Below, one piece after another: positions 18,519 to 28,223 of a stretch of 64,000 nt of DNA. The translations under genes were made by a program, and so were the position numbers. The stretch comes from Oceanobacillus sp. Castelsardo (lineage in GTDB: Bacteria; Bacillota; Bacilli; Bacillales; Amphibacillaceae). Numbering within the stretch: the first letter of the stretch is position 1; every line of letters begins with the position of its first letter. Where the stretch lies: positions 62,001-126,000 of the forward strand of contig NZ_LYCS01000003.1 of assembly GCF_001659985.1 (NCBI RefSeq), in the 5' to 3' direction. The notes below the pieces were generated by a model. It had not been told where the DNA came from, did not search any database, and saw only the letters and a program-made list of their open reading frames with translations.

Positions 18519-18585
18519 GATAGTCGGAATGAAATATTCCAGGTTTATCAAGCTAGTTCCACTCATTAAAAATAGAGCTTCCCTC

Positions 18586-18831
18586 TTATTTCATATTATA
18601 TTTTTTCTTGAATCGATCCACACGTCCGCCGACTTTATCAGCTTTTTGTTTACCAGTGTAGAATGGGTGTGAATCAGAACTGATTTCAACTTTGATTAAA
18701 GGATAAGTGTTGCCATCTTCCCATTCGATTGTTTCGTTAGAAGATTTTGTTGAACCAGTCAAGAATTTGAAGTCTGAGCTAGTATCTAAGAATACTACTT
18801 TTCTGTACTCAGGATGAATTCCTTGTTTCAT
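18586..18831 (-). CDS. rpmE2: Ribosomal protein L31, type B (zinc-free form)
   Basis: 81 residues from [20 protein letters not shown] to KKKYNMK. It contains no cysteine, so it is the zinc-independent C-minus form, like B. subtilis YtiA and the staphylococcal L31. B. subtilis has the zinc-binding form at this rho-tdk position. The ATG at 18831 follows AAGGAGTGGAAAAGC. The frame runs further upstream to 18918, but those 29 codons lack conservation and a ribosome site. Whether a second, zinc-type L31 exists cannot be told from the window. Confidence 0.93.
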   Translation of the reverse strand: MKQGIHPEYRKVVFLDTSSDFKFLTGSTKSSNETIEWEDGNTYPLIKVEISSDSHPFYTGKQKADKVGGRVDRFKKKYNMK

Positions 18832-19066
18832 GCTTTTCCACTCCTTATGCCCTGAATCCCTTGGAAACAGAGTTATTTTAGGGGCTTTTTGAAAAAGTAC
18901 TATCTTTTCCCTTTTCAAAAAATACCTATTTTAGATTCGATTATCTAAACTCACATCTATGAATTATACCAGTGTCGTTTCTTGTTTGCAAGTAACTATC
19001 GTAAATTTTCTACTAAAACCCGCATCCCAATTAAACTTAGAATTTCCCTTCAAGTGACAAATGGGA

Positions 19067-20347
19067 CTAACGCTTCATTCCTTTTCTCTTCATTTCCTCA
19101 TCCATAACTTGATAAAATTCTTCGTTAGATTTGGTTGATTTTAGCTTTCTCAAGAAGCGATCTAGGAATTCGTGATTATCTTGCATTGTTTTACGTAGCA
19201 TCCATACTTTATCCAGATTTTCTTTCGGAATAAGTAATTCTTCTTTACGTGTACCAGATTTAAGTATGTCAATTGCTGGGAAGATTCTTCTTTCTGCAAG
19301 GTGACGGTCTAGGTGAAGTTCCATATTACCAGTACCTTTAAATTCTTCGTAGATTACATCATCCATACGTGACCCGGTATCAACTAGGGCTGTAGCTAAT
19401 ATCGTGAAGCTCCCACCTTCTTCGATATTTCTTGCCGCACCGAAGAAACGTTTCGGACGGTGGAACGCAGCAGGGTCAATCCCTCCCGACAAGGTTCTAC
19501 CACTCGGCGGAATAACTAAGTTATATGCACGGGCTAATCGAGTAATACTGTCCATTAAAACAATAACATCACGTTTATGTTCAACGAGACGCATCGCTCT
19601 TTCTAGAACAAGCTCCGATACTTTGATATGACTTTCTGGGATCTCATCAAACGTGGAACTTACTACATCCACATCAGGACTTACAGAACGTTCAATATCT
19701 GTAACTTCTTCCGGACGCTCATCCACCAATAAAATAATTAATTTTGCCTGTGGATGGTTTTTAGTAATACTATTTGCAATTTGTTTAAGAAGCACTGTTT
19801 TACCCGCTTTCGGTGGGGCAACAATTAATCCACGTTGTCCAAAACCAACAGGAGTCATCAAGTCCATAATACGCGTGGACAATTGTCTGTTATCTGTTTC
19901 CAATTGCATAAATCGATCTGGATATAAAGCAGTTAGTGCCGGAAAGTGAACTCGTTCTTTAGCTGTTTCTGGATCCTCACTGTTCACCGCATCAACATGT
20001 AATAACCCGTAATAACGTTCATTTTCTTTCGGAGGTCTTACTTTTCCAGAAACTTTATCCCCATTTCTCAAATCAAAACGACGAATTTGTGATGCTGAAA
20101 TATAAATATCTTCAGCACTTGGAGAATAGTTAATTGGTCTTAAGAAACCAAAACCTTCTGAAGGAATGATTTCCAATATACCATCCATAAATAAGTACCC
20201 ATCTTTTTCTGCTTGTGCTTTTAAAATAGCAAAAATGAGTTCCTTTTTCGTTAATTTAGCATAATAAGAAATTCGATATTCCTTTGCTAATGCATATAAT
20301 TCTTTTAAAGTTAACGTCTCTAATTGAGAGATTGTTAATGCAGACAT
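19067..20347 (-). CDS. rho: Transcription termination factor Rho
   Basis: Hexameric RNA helicase/ATPase that ends transcription at Rho-dependent sites. The ATG at 20347 gives 426 residues; AAGGTGAAAAT precedes it, and the longer TTG start at 20365 would overlap that site. An N-terminal helical region precedes the RNA-binding OSB domain (about 50-120, with GFGFLR). Walker A APPKAGKT is at 177-184, and Walker B VLMDSITR and the Q-loop SGGIDP follow. It is separated by about 235 bp from the L31 gene, a gap in which no terminator was clear. Confidence 0.97.
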   Translation of the reverse strand: MSALTISQLETLTLKELYALAKEYRISYYAKLTKKELIFAILKAQAEKDGYLFMDGILEIIPSEGFGFLRPINYSPSAEDIYISASQIRRFDLRNGDKVSGKVRPPKENERYYGLLHVDAVNSEDPETAKERVHFPALTALYPDRFMQLETDNRQLSTRIMDLMTPVGFGQRGLIVAPPKAGKTVLLKQIANSITKNHPQAKLIILLVDERPEEVTDIERSVSPDVDVVSSTFDEIPESHIKVSELVLERAMRLVEHKRDVIVLMDSITRLARAYNLVIPPSGRTLSGGIDPAAFHRPKRFFGAARNIEEGGSFTILATALVDTGSRMDDVIYEEFKGTGNMELHLDRHLAERRIFPAIDILKSGTRKEELLIPKENLDKVWMLRKTMQDNHEFLDRFLRKLKSTKSNEEFYQVMDEEMKRKGMKR

Positions 20348-21083
20348 ATTTTCACCTTCGTCCAATCCAATACCATCTTCTACATAAGATGAATTATTAT
20401 TTTAAAAAGTTAAGCCATCATAAAAAAAGAAGGCTTTTAATTATATCTTGAAACATTCATTATTTTAATGTAATGAAATACTTCCTTGCTTAAATTTATT
20501 TTATTCTTTTCCTATCTGCTAAAAATGATTTATTCTACTTCTTTTGAGAAGGTTAAACCCTTTGCGAAGAAATAATTTGGAAGTAAAAATGAAGAAACCT
20601 AATCGGTGTTTCGTTGCTTAAAGCGGAATCTGCTTATATTAGACAATATAATCTTACCCTTAAATTTTTACTTATTCAATACTTTTTTTGTTGGGGTATT
20701 CATAAATTTTGTGGGAAAATTATCAGTTTCATAGTTTTTATATGATTGGAAAGGAAGCCAGAGAAGGTCTAGCTCCCTTTCGTTATACGAAGACTTAGTA
20801 TTACTTCTTCTGTAGTTTTTTCGGTCATGTACTACCCTTTACATATTTACTACTATTTACTCGCGCTCTCCCATTGAATAAGATTACTTTACATTTTTAC
20901 TAGTTACTTATTCTGGTTCGATAAAAATCTTTAAATTCCTTCTAAATTTGTAAAAAATATAAAATGAACCCTTTATTATCTTCTTTTTCATTAGAATTGA
21001 AAGTATAAAATTTATTTATTCACGCAAATAGCTGCAATAGCCATGTCCTCGAAGCGGCGTATTCCAGGCTTATGGCTACCACG
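20348..21083. other. AT-rich gap where glpX would be expected
   Basis: In B. subtilis glpX (class II fructose-1,6-bisphosphatase) lies between murZ/murAB and rho. Here 736 bp of AT-rich DNA with many stops in all frames fills the place. I see no open frame with a ribosome site and no FBPase motif. The only structure noted is a TAGCCAT/ATGGCTA inverted repeat near 21036-21079, just after murZ. It may be decayed sequence, but no remnant could be shown. Confidence 0.6.
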
Positions 21084-22370
21084 TTATGAATTTTGAAATT
21101 GGATAATTTCTACTTCATCCATTTCTTCCCGCCAAATATTTGCACCAAGATGGCCTAACTTTTCTGTTATTCGTTGATATCCTCTATCGATATGATCCAC
21201 ACCAGTTATTTCCGTTATTCCGTTAGCCGTTAACCCTGCAACAATTAAAGCAGCACCTGCACGTAAGTCCGATGCTTTCACTTTAGCACCCTGAAGCTTT
21301 ACAGGCCCACTAACAATAGCAGAACCACCCTCTACTTTGATGGCGGCGTTCATGCGTCTTAACTCATCAATGTGTTTGAGTCGTGCAGAATATATGGTAT
21401 CCGTTACAACACCAGTATTTTCAGCCTTTGTTAACAAGGCTGTAAAAGGCTGTTGTAAGTCTGTTGGAAATCCTGGGTAAACCAATGTTTTAATGTCAAC
21501 GCTTTTCAGTCGGTTTCCTGGAGCAATTAATAATTGTTCATCACCTTCCTCCACACGTATGCCCATTTCTCTAAACTTTGCAAGCAAAGCTTCCAAATGG
21601 TTGGTGATGACATTATCAATAATCACTTCCCTACCTTGTGCTGCAGCGGCTATTGCGTATGTTCCTGCCTCTATTCGATCTGGGATAATCGTATGTCTAC
21701 AGCCGTGAAGTTCAGGTACTCCCTCAATTCGTATTACGTCTGTACCGACACCTTTAATCTTTGCACCCATATTCGTTAATAATGTAGCAACGTCAATAAT
21801 TTCTGGCTCTTTTGCAGCATTTTCAATAACCGTCTTTCCTTTAGCCCGAACCGCTGCAAGCATAATATTAATCGTTGCACCAACACTAACGACATCAAGG
21901 TAAATTCTTGCACCTTTTAGTTCTTTAGCACGTAAATAAATGGCACCTTGTTCATTCGTTACCTCTGCGCCAAGTGCTTCAAAACCTTTGATATGTTGGT
22001 CTATCGGTCGCGGTCCTAAATAACAACCACCAGGGAGTCCGATTACCGCCTTTTTAAATTTACCTAACATAGCGCCCATAAAATAATACGAGGCTCTTAA
22101 TTTCTTTACCTTTCCATTTGGTAAAGGCATGTCCACCATCTTAGCTGGATTAATCGTAATTGTTTGTTCATCCCAACTTACATCGCCACCAATTTCTTCT
22201 AAAAGATCACTTAGTAGTTGGACATCAGAGATTTGTGGTAATCCTTCAATTATTACAGGGGAATCCGCTAAAATCGAAGCTGGTAGAAGAGCTACTGCAC
22301 TATTTTTCGCACCACTAATTCTTACTTGGCCATTTAGCATATGGCCGCCTTCAATTAATATTTTTTGCAT
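21084..22370 (-). CDS. murZ: UDP-N-acetylglucosamine 1-carboxyvinyltransferase (second MurA paralogue)
   Basis: First committed step of peptidoglycan synthesis: enolpyruvyl transfer from PEP to UDP-GlcNAc; target of fosfomycin. 428 residues. Active-site Cys is C116 in [15 protein letters not shown]; the N-terminal [17 protein letters not shown] motif and the C-terminal [13 protein letters not shown] are intact. The murZ-fsa-fbaA-spo0F-pyrG order identifies it as the MurAB/MurZ paralogue rather than MurAA. The ATG follows GCGAGGGTTACGG. Confidence 0.94.
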   Translation of the reverse strand: MQKILIEGGHMLNGQVRISGAKNSAVALLPASILADSPVIIEGLPQISDVQLLSDLLEEIGGDVSWDEQTITINPAKMVDMPLPNGKVKKLRASYYFMGAMLGKFKKAVIGLPGGCYLGPRPIDQHIKGFEALGAEVTNEQGAIYLRAKELKGARIYLDVVSVGATINIMLAAVRAKGKTVIENAAKEPEIIDVATLLTNMGAKIKGVGTDVIRIEGVPELHGCRHTIIPDRIEAGTYAIAAAAQGREVIIDNVITNHLEALLAKFREMGIRVEEGDEQLLIAPGNRLKSVDIKTLVYPGFPTDLQQPFTALLTKAENTGVVTDTIYSARLKHIDELRRMNAAIKVEGGSAIVSGPVKLQGAKVKASDLRAGAALIVAGLTANGITEITGVDHIDRGYQRITEKLGHLGANIWREEMDEVEIIQFQNS

Positions 22371-22394
22371 CCGTAACCCTCGCTTTTAGTATGT

Positions 22395-22545
22395 GTTCAA
22401 AAAAGACCGAGGCCGCGTAGCTTTTAGTAGTAGAAAGGTAAGCCAACTAACTTCTTTGAAGGAAGGCCGACACAAATCGTGCTTTGCGCCCAACTCACAC
22501 CTTCCCTTTTGAAGGGGCATCTCATTTTCATCGGACTTTTTGAAC
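22395..22545 (+). repeat. R2 repeat element
   Basis: Ends GTTCAAAAAAGACCGAGG and CATCGGACTTTTTGAAC form terminal inverted repeats of the R2 family (other copies at 26951-27277, 27964-27997 and 55227-55370). The inside keeps GGCCGCGTAGCTTT and AAGCCAACT in common with the 55.2 kb copy. It fills most of the gap between fsa and murZ. No gene seen. Confidence 0.75.
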
Positions 22546-22682
22546 CACCTCTTTTGAGGTAATCATGGTCCTCCATTTTCATATGTATGACAAAGGAGAT
22601 AAGAAAGAGTTAGAGCGAATAATCTATTCGCTCTATTTATATCATTTACGATATCTATTTATTTCATTCAATTTTCCACAAA

Positions 22683-23324
22683 TTATTTATTCCAGTCAGC
22701 TAAAAACTTCTCAATACCTTGATCAGTTAATGGATGTTTTACAAGCTGAGCTAATACATTAAATGGTACTGTTGCAATATCCGCACCATTTAGAGCTGCT
22801 TCTGTAACATGCATTGGATGGCGAATAGATGCAGCGATAATTTTTGAATCAATTCCATGAATATCAAAGATTTCAGCTATGTTGCGAATTAAAGTCATAC
22901 CGTTTTGACCGATATCGTCTAAACGGCCTAAGAAAGGAGAAACATATGTAGCACCAGCACGTGCAGCTAGTAATGCTTGGTTTGCATTAAAAATTAAGGT
23001 AACATTGGTTGTAATTCCAAGGTCAGTTAAAGCTTTTGTTGCTTTAAGGCCTTCTAAAGTCATTGGGAGTTTTACCGTAATGTTTGGTGCAATTGCTGCT
23101 AGTTCTTTACCTTCAGCAATCATTCCTTCCGCGTCTAAAGAAATAACTTCTGCACTAACAGAACCTTCCGTAACCTCTGCAGTGATTTCTCTTAAACGAT
23201 CATGGAAATCAACATCTTTTTCCTTGGCAACAAGACTAGGGTTTGTTGTTACTCCTCCCAGAACACCAAGTGCATTTGCTTCGCGAATTTCATCGATATT
23301 AGCTGTATCAATAAAAAATTGCAT
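22683..23324 (-). CDS. fsa: Transaldolase-like fructose-6-phosphate aldolase
   Basis: 213-residue short transaldolase (YwjH/TalC subfamily). Schiff-base lysine K85 in [11 protein letters not shown]; other motifs are [12 protein letters not shown] (24-35) and [16 protein letters not shown]. Members are either transaldolases in the pentose phosphate pathway or fructose-6-phosphate aldolases, and the sequence alone does not decide. The ATG follows ATAGGAGTGAAATTAT. Neighbours murZ and fbaA as in B. subtilis. Confidence 0.92.
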   Translation of the reverse strand: MQFFIDTANIDEIREANALGVLGGVTTNPSLVAKEKDVDFHDRLREITAEVTEGSVSAEVISLDAEGMIAEGKELAAIAPNITVKLPMTLEGLKATKALTDLGITTNVTLIFNANQALLAARAGATYVSPFLGRLDDIGQNGMTLIRNIAEIFDIHGIDSKIIAASIRHPMHVTEAALNGADIATVPFNVLAQLVKHPLTDQGIEKFLADWNK

Positions 23325-23376
23325 ATAATTTCACTCCTATTCTGAAAAATTTATACATCATTTTCCATTATATACG

Positions 23377-23426
23377 ATAAAACGACGAGTGGATAGGGGT
23401 TTTTCCCAATCCATTCGTCGTTTTAT
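23377..23426 (-). terminator. Terminator-like hairpin between fbaA and fsa
   Basis: ATAAAACGACGA..GGAT..GGG pairs with CCC..ATCC..TCGTCGTTTTAT in a long stem around a T-rich loop. A second hairpin (ACGGGCA/TGCCCGT, about 23443-23489) lies between it and fbaA. Together they probably end the fbaA transcript. Confidence 0.6.
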
Positions 23427-23549
23427 GTTTTTTACCGCAACTCAACGGGCAGTAATACCCAATAGTTCCTAGGGTAAATTGCCCGTAAAAGTCCGATTCG
23501 TTCCTCTAACAATACCGGGAAAAAGCCACCCACTTATTGAAGATTCTCT

Positions 23550-24404
23550 TTATGCTTTTCCTGTAGAACCGAATTCACGCATTTTACCTTTAACAGTTTC
23601 TTTAATTGCTTCTGTACCAGGTCCTAAATATTTACGTGGATCATATAATTCAGTTTTTTCTTCTAATGTTTTACGAACAGCAGCTGTTTGTGCCATTTGG
23701 TTTTCTGTGTTTACGTTAATTTTAGCAGTTCCTAATGAAATAGCTTTTTGAATATCTTTAGTTGGGATACCTGTACCACCATGTAGTACTAACGGAACTT
23801 GTACAGCGTTTAAGATTTCTTCCATTTCTTTGAAACCTAAGTTAGGTTCACCTTGATATGGGCCGTGTACAGAACCAAGTGCAGGAGCTAGACAGTCAAC
23901 TCCAGTTTCAGTAACAAGACGTTTACACTCGTTAACATCAGCGTACATAATTCCACCGATAACACCGTCTTCTTCTCCACCTACAGTTCCTACTTCAGCT
24001 TCAACAGATACACCGTGAATATGTGCAAGTTCTGTTACTTTTTTAGTAGTTGCAATGTTTTCATCAATTGGATCATGAGAAGCATCGATCATTACAGATG
24101 TAAATCCTGCATGAATAGCCTCCGCACATTTTGCAAAACTTGAACCATGGTCAAGATGGATTGCAACAGGGACAGTTGTACCATAAGATTCCATTAAAGA
24201 TTTAACCATTGCTACAACAACGTTAAATCCACCCATATATTTTCCTGCACCTTCAGAAACACCTAAGATTACAGGTGATTTTTCTTCTTCTGCCGCTTGT
24301 AGAATTGCTTGAATGTATTCTAGGTTATTGATATTAAATTGACCTACCGCATAACCATTTTCTTTTCCTTTTTCAAGCATTTCTTTCATTGATACTAATG
24401 GCAT
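23550..24404 (-). CDS. fbaA: Fructose-bisphosphate aldolase, class II
   Basis: Zinc-dependent cleavage of fructose-1,6-bisphosphate to DHAP and glyceraldehyde-3-phosphate, in glycolysis and gluconeogenesis. About 284 residues starting [10 protein letters not shown]. Zinc and active-site motifs: [11 protein letters not shown] (about 75-85), [14 protein letters not shown] and the second His region [11 protein letters not shown]. The ATG at 24404 follows AGAGGAGGATATCAT; a frame extension to 24434 has no ribosome site. Confidence 0.97.
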   Translation of the reverse strand: MPLVSMKEMLEKGKENGYAVGQFNINNLEYIQAILQAAEEEKSPVILGVSEGAGKYMGGFNVVVAMVKSLMESYGTTVPVAIHLDHGSSFAKCAEAIHAGFTSVMIDASHDPIDENIATTKKVTELAHIHGVSVEAEVGTVGGEEDGVIGGIMYADVNECKRLVTETGVDCLAPALGSVHGPYQGEPNLGFKEMEEILNAVQVPLVLHGGTGIPTKDIQKAISLGTAKINVNTENQMAQTAAVRKTLEEKTELYDPRKYLGPGTEAIKETVKGKMREFGSTGKA

Positions 24405-24509
24405 ATGATATCCTCCTCTAGTGAATTCATTCACATAAGTTGTACTTTTTTATTACATAATTAGAATACCAACTTGTCCCATTAGGTGCAAGCTTTTAGA
24501 AATCACCAT

Positions 24510-24890
24510 TTACTTCATATTTGTCCGATTCCCAACAATGGCATGAACCTTTTCTACAAACTCATTTATGTTGAAAGGCTTTGCAATTACTGATTTAACA
24601 AGCTTATACTTCCTCGCCTCGGATGCGATGTTTTCTACTAGACCGCTCATGACAATGGCAGGAATTTCCACATTATCTTTTTCTAGCTTTTCTAGCACTT
24701 CCGTTCCATCCATGATTGGTAATTTGTAATCTAAAATCATTAGATCAAATGCTGTAGTATTAAGTTGATCTAACGCTTCTTTACCAGTAGTTGCTTCTTC
24801 AATTTCGTATCCTTCATTTTTCAATACTTCTTTAAGTAATAACCTAATTCCTATTTGGTCATCTACTACTAGAATTTTATTCTTACCCAA
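24510..24890 (-). CDS. spo0F: Sporulation phosphorelay response regulator Spo0F
   Basis: Single receiver domain of 126 residues that carries phosphate from the sporulation kinases (KinA-type) to Spo0B and so to Spo0A. Phospho-acceptor D54 (LMILDYKLP), acid pocket D10 and D11 (VVDDQIG), and the conserved Lys in VIAKPF (about 104). No output domain. The start is TTG, preceded by GGGGGAGGATTTTA. Located between fbaA and pyrG as in B. subtilis. Confidence 0.97.
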   Translation of the reverse strand: MGKNKILVVDDQIGIRLLLKEVLKNEGYEIEEATTGKEALDQLNTTAFDLMILDYKLPIMDGTEVLEKLEKDNVEIPAIVMSGLVENIASEARKYKLVKSVIAKPFNINEFVEKVHAIVGNRTNMK

Positions 24891-25011
24891 TAAAATCCTC
24901 CCCCTAACATCAAATCAACAAAAAATTTCATAAAACCACTTTTTCCCCCAATACTTTCATTTCTATACTCATATGAGATTTTCCTGCTTTATTTTAAAAA
25001 TAATGTCGTTA

Positions 25012-25043
25012 ACAAAAAACCCTGAACATTTTTTGTTCAGGGC
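25012..25043 (-). terminator. Intrinsic terminator of pyrG
   Basis: CCCTGAACA and TGTTCAGGG form a 9-bp perfect stem around a T-rich loop. On the minus strand it is followed by TTTTTTG. It lies 14 bp after the pyrG stop. Confidence 0.88.
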
Positions 25044-25056
25044 TTAGAATAATCTT

Positions 25057-26667
<1,611 letters not shown>

Positions 26668-26829
26668 TCATCCCTCTTTCTTAGGTTGTTCGCTTAAACC
26701 TATTTTGTGCTAATAAAATAATAAAATGAGTTCTAATGGAAAAAATCTGCAATAATCATAATAGCTTCCCCGCTATTACGGTGAAACACGGAAAGCTAAA
26801 ATGATTGATACAGATTCCAAAAATAATAA

Positions 26830-26874
26830 ATAAAAAATAAAAAGCGCCTCCCTTAAATTCAGAAGGGAGACGCT
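26830..26874 (-). terminator. Attenuator hairpin in the pyrG leader
   Basis: On the minus strand AGCGTCTCCCTT pairs with AAGGGAGGCGCT, then TTTTTATTTTTTATTT. It lies about 20 nt after the inferred transcription start and well before pyrG. The 5' arm is pyrimidine-rich (TCTCCCTTCT), the part that pairs with added G residues in the B. subtilis pyrG mechanism. Confidence 0.75.
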
Positions 26875-26890
26875 ATGTTTCTGTCAAATA

Positions 26891-26932
26891 GAGCCCAAGT
26901 AAGATTGTACTCACTTGTTCAAAAAAAGTCAA
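26891..26932 (-). promoter_or_regulatory. pyrG promoter and GGGC start site
   Basis: On the minus strand TTGACT (26927-26932), a 17-bp spacer and TACAAT (26904-26909) form a near-consensus sigma-A promoter. Seven bases later comes GGGCTC (26896-26891), the same initial sequence as the B. subtilis pyrG transcript. There, pausing at the first C under low CTP leads to extra G addition and readthrough of the attenuator. Confidence 0.75.
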
Positions 26933-26950
26933 TAATTGTTTTTTAAGGTT

Positions 26951-27277
26951 GTTCAAAAAGTCCGGTAAAAATGACACTTCGTTACAGGGGACCTTCGACT
27001 AAGTTCCGTCACGTCCTGTGACGAACGTCGAAGTCACCACATCCTGTGGAAGCTCGTTGGCTTGCCTTTACGCTCCTCATGTACCCTTAATGTACATTCC
27101 GCTCCTTGGAAAAGAAGAACACTTCTCCTACGTGCGATGCGGAATCAAAGAAGCTTTCCTTATGCTCAAGGCTGCGCCGCCTCGAAATTCCGACGCACAG
27201 GACGTGCTAGTGTCGGCGTTGCAAAAGGACGTTGCGACTTTAGCCGACTCGGTCTTTTTTATCCTCCTTTTTGAACA
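26951..27277 (+). repeat. R2 repeat element, enlarged copy between rpoE and pyrG
   Basis: Starts GTTCAAAAAGTCCGGTAAAA and ends CTCGGTCTTTTTTATCCTCC followed by TTTTTGAAC, the R2 ends in the orientation opposite to the 55.2 kb copy. The inside is longer than in other copies and includes hairpins such as CGTCCTGTGACG and CACATCCTGTGG. It lies 19 bp upstream of the pyrG -35 box. Open frames in it are not supported as genes. Confidence 0.75.
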
Positions 27278-27351
27278 CGACTTTAAAAAAATTATTCCTT
27301 TTTTTAAACTTTTCTACACTTTAAAAATGTTACTATATTCGAGCTTAGTGA

Positions 27352-27909
27352 TTATTTTTCTTCTTCGTCTTCGTCATCAAGTTCTTCTTCGTCGAATTCC
27401 TCATCTATCTCTTCTTCATCTTCATCAAAGTCATCGAATTCGTCTAAGTCAGGATCTAATTCTTCGTCTTCGTCTAGTTCCTCCTCATCATCTTCTATAT
27501 CTTCTTCATCGAATTCTTCATCAATGTCTTCATCTTCAAGAAGATCTTCTTCTTCATCGAAGTCCTCTTCTTCTTCCATTTCCTCTTCTTTACGTTTTTT
27601 CTTCGTTGCTTTTTTCTTTTTCTTCTTAGGAGTATGTACTTCTTCGTCTGCTTGTTCGATTGGGTACCAACGTTTTAACCCCCACATATTGGATCCTAAA
27701 GTTGTGAATCGTCCATCTACATTTAAATCTGTATAAAATTGCGCTATTTTTTCTTGTTTTTCAGCTTCAGAAAAGCCTTTTACTTCTGCAACCCTGTCAA
27801 AAATTTCTTTGAAGTGTAGCGCTTTTTTCTCTTCTTTCAGGATAACACTTGCCAATTCTAACATTGACATATTTTCAATTTGTTCCGGGCTATAATCTTT
27901 TAAGCTCAC
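27352..27909 (-). CDS. rpoE: RNA polymerase delta subunit
   Basis: Auxiliary subunit that speeds RNA polymerase recycling and promoter selectivity in Firmicutes. About 185 residues: an N-terminal HARE-HTH type globular domain (about 1-85), a Lys-rich stretch (TPKKKKKKATKKKRK), then about 80 almost purely acidic residues, the typical disordered tail. The GTG at 27909 has AAAGGAG at 8 nt; an in-frame GTG at 27918 overlaps that site. Neighbour of pyrG as in other Bacillales. Confidence 0.96.
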   Translation of the reverse strand: MSLKDYSPEQIENMSMLELASVILKEEKKALHFKEIFDRVAEVKGFSEAEKQEKIAQFYTDLNVDGRFTTLGSNMWGLKRWYPIEQADEEVHTPKKKKKKATKKKRKEEEMEEEEDFDEEEDLLEDEDIDEEFDEEDIEDDEEELDEDEELDPDLDEFDDFDEDEEEIDEEFDEEELDDEDEEEK

Positions 27910-27963
27910 GGTAAGCACTCCTTTTTACTTATATAATGATGGCTTTAAGGCCTGTTAGTGTGT

Positions 27964-27997
27964 GTTCAAAAAGGAGGATAAACCGGACTTTTTGAAC
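27964..27997 (+). repeat. Minimal R2 element (34 bp)
   Basis: Only the two R2 ends remain, joined directly: GTTCAAAAAGGAGGATAAA next to CCGGACTTTTTGAAC. It is a good inverted repeat, GTTCAAAAAG...CTTTTTGAAC. It sits between rpoE and icmF. It could be a deletion product of a full R2 or the smallest form of the family. Confidence 0.75.
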
Positions 27998-28115
27998 AAC
28001 CTCTTTTAGAAATAATCATTATGATGACTATATTTAACTATAATGTAATATTCTTTTCAAGAGTCATACCAAACATTATAAACAATCTTGTATGGTTTAT
28101 GCCCTATTTTAACAT

Positions 28116-28150
28116 AAAAAAGTTGAGAAAATAACTCTTCTCAACTTTTT
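28116..28150 (-). terminator. Intrinsic terminator of icmF
   Basis: AAAAAGTTGAGA and TCTCAACTTTTT form a perfect 12-bp stem. The T run on the minus strand is the stem end plus TATG. It lies 74 bp after icmF. Confidence 0.75.
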
Positions 28151-28223
28151 AGGAATCGAGTTTTATTAGGTACTCTACCTTTTATCCGCAACCCGAATAC
28201 ACTTCGAGATAACATTAGGTTCC

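Noticed and set aside
18832-18918. 29 extra N-terminal codons for L31
   Set aside because: L31 proteins start at [15 protein letters not shown] lies right before that ATG, while the upstream part has no ribosome site.
27018-27629. Plus-strand frame of 203 codons with Leu/His-rich end
   Set aside because: The first half is R2 repeat and the second half is antisense to the acidic tail of rpoE, which explains the LLLRLRH-type composition.
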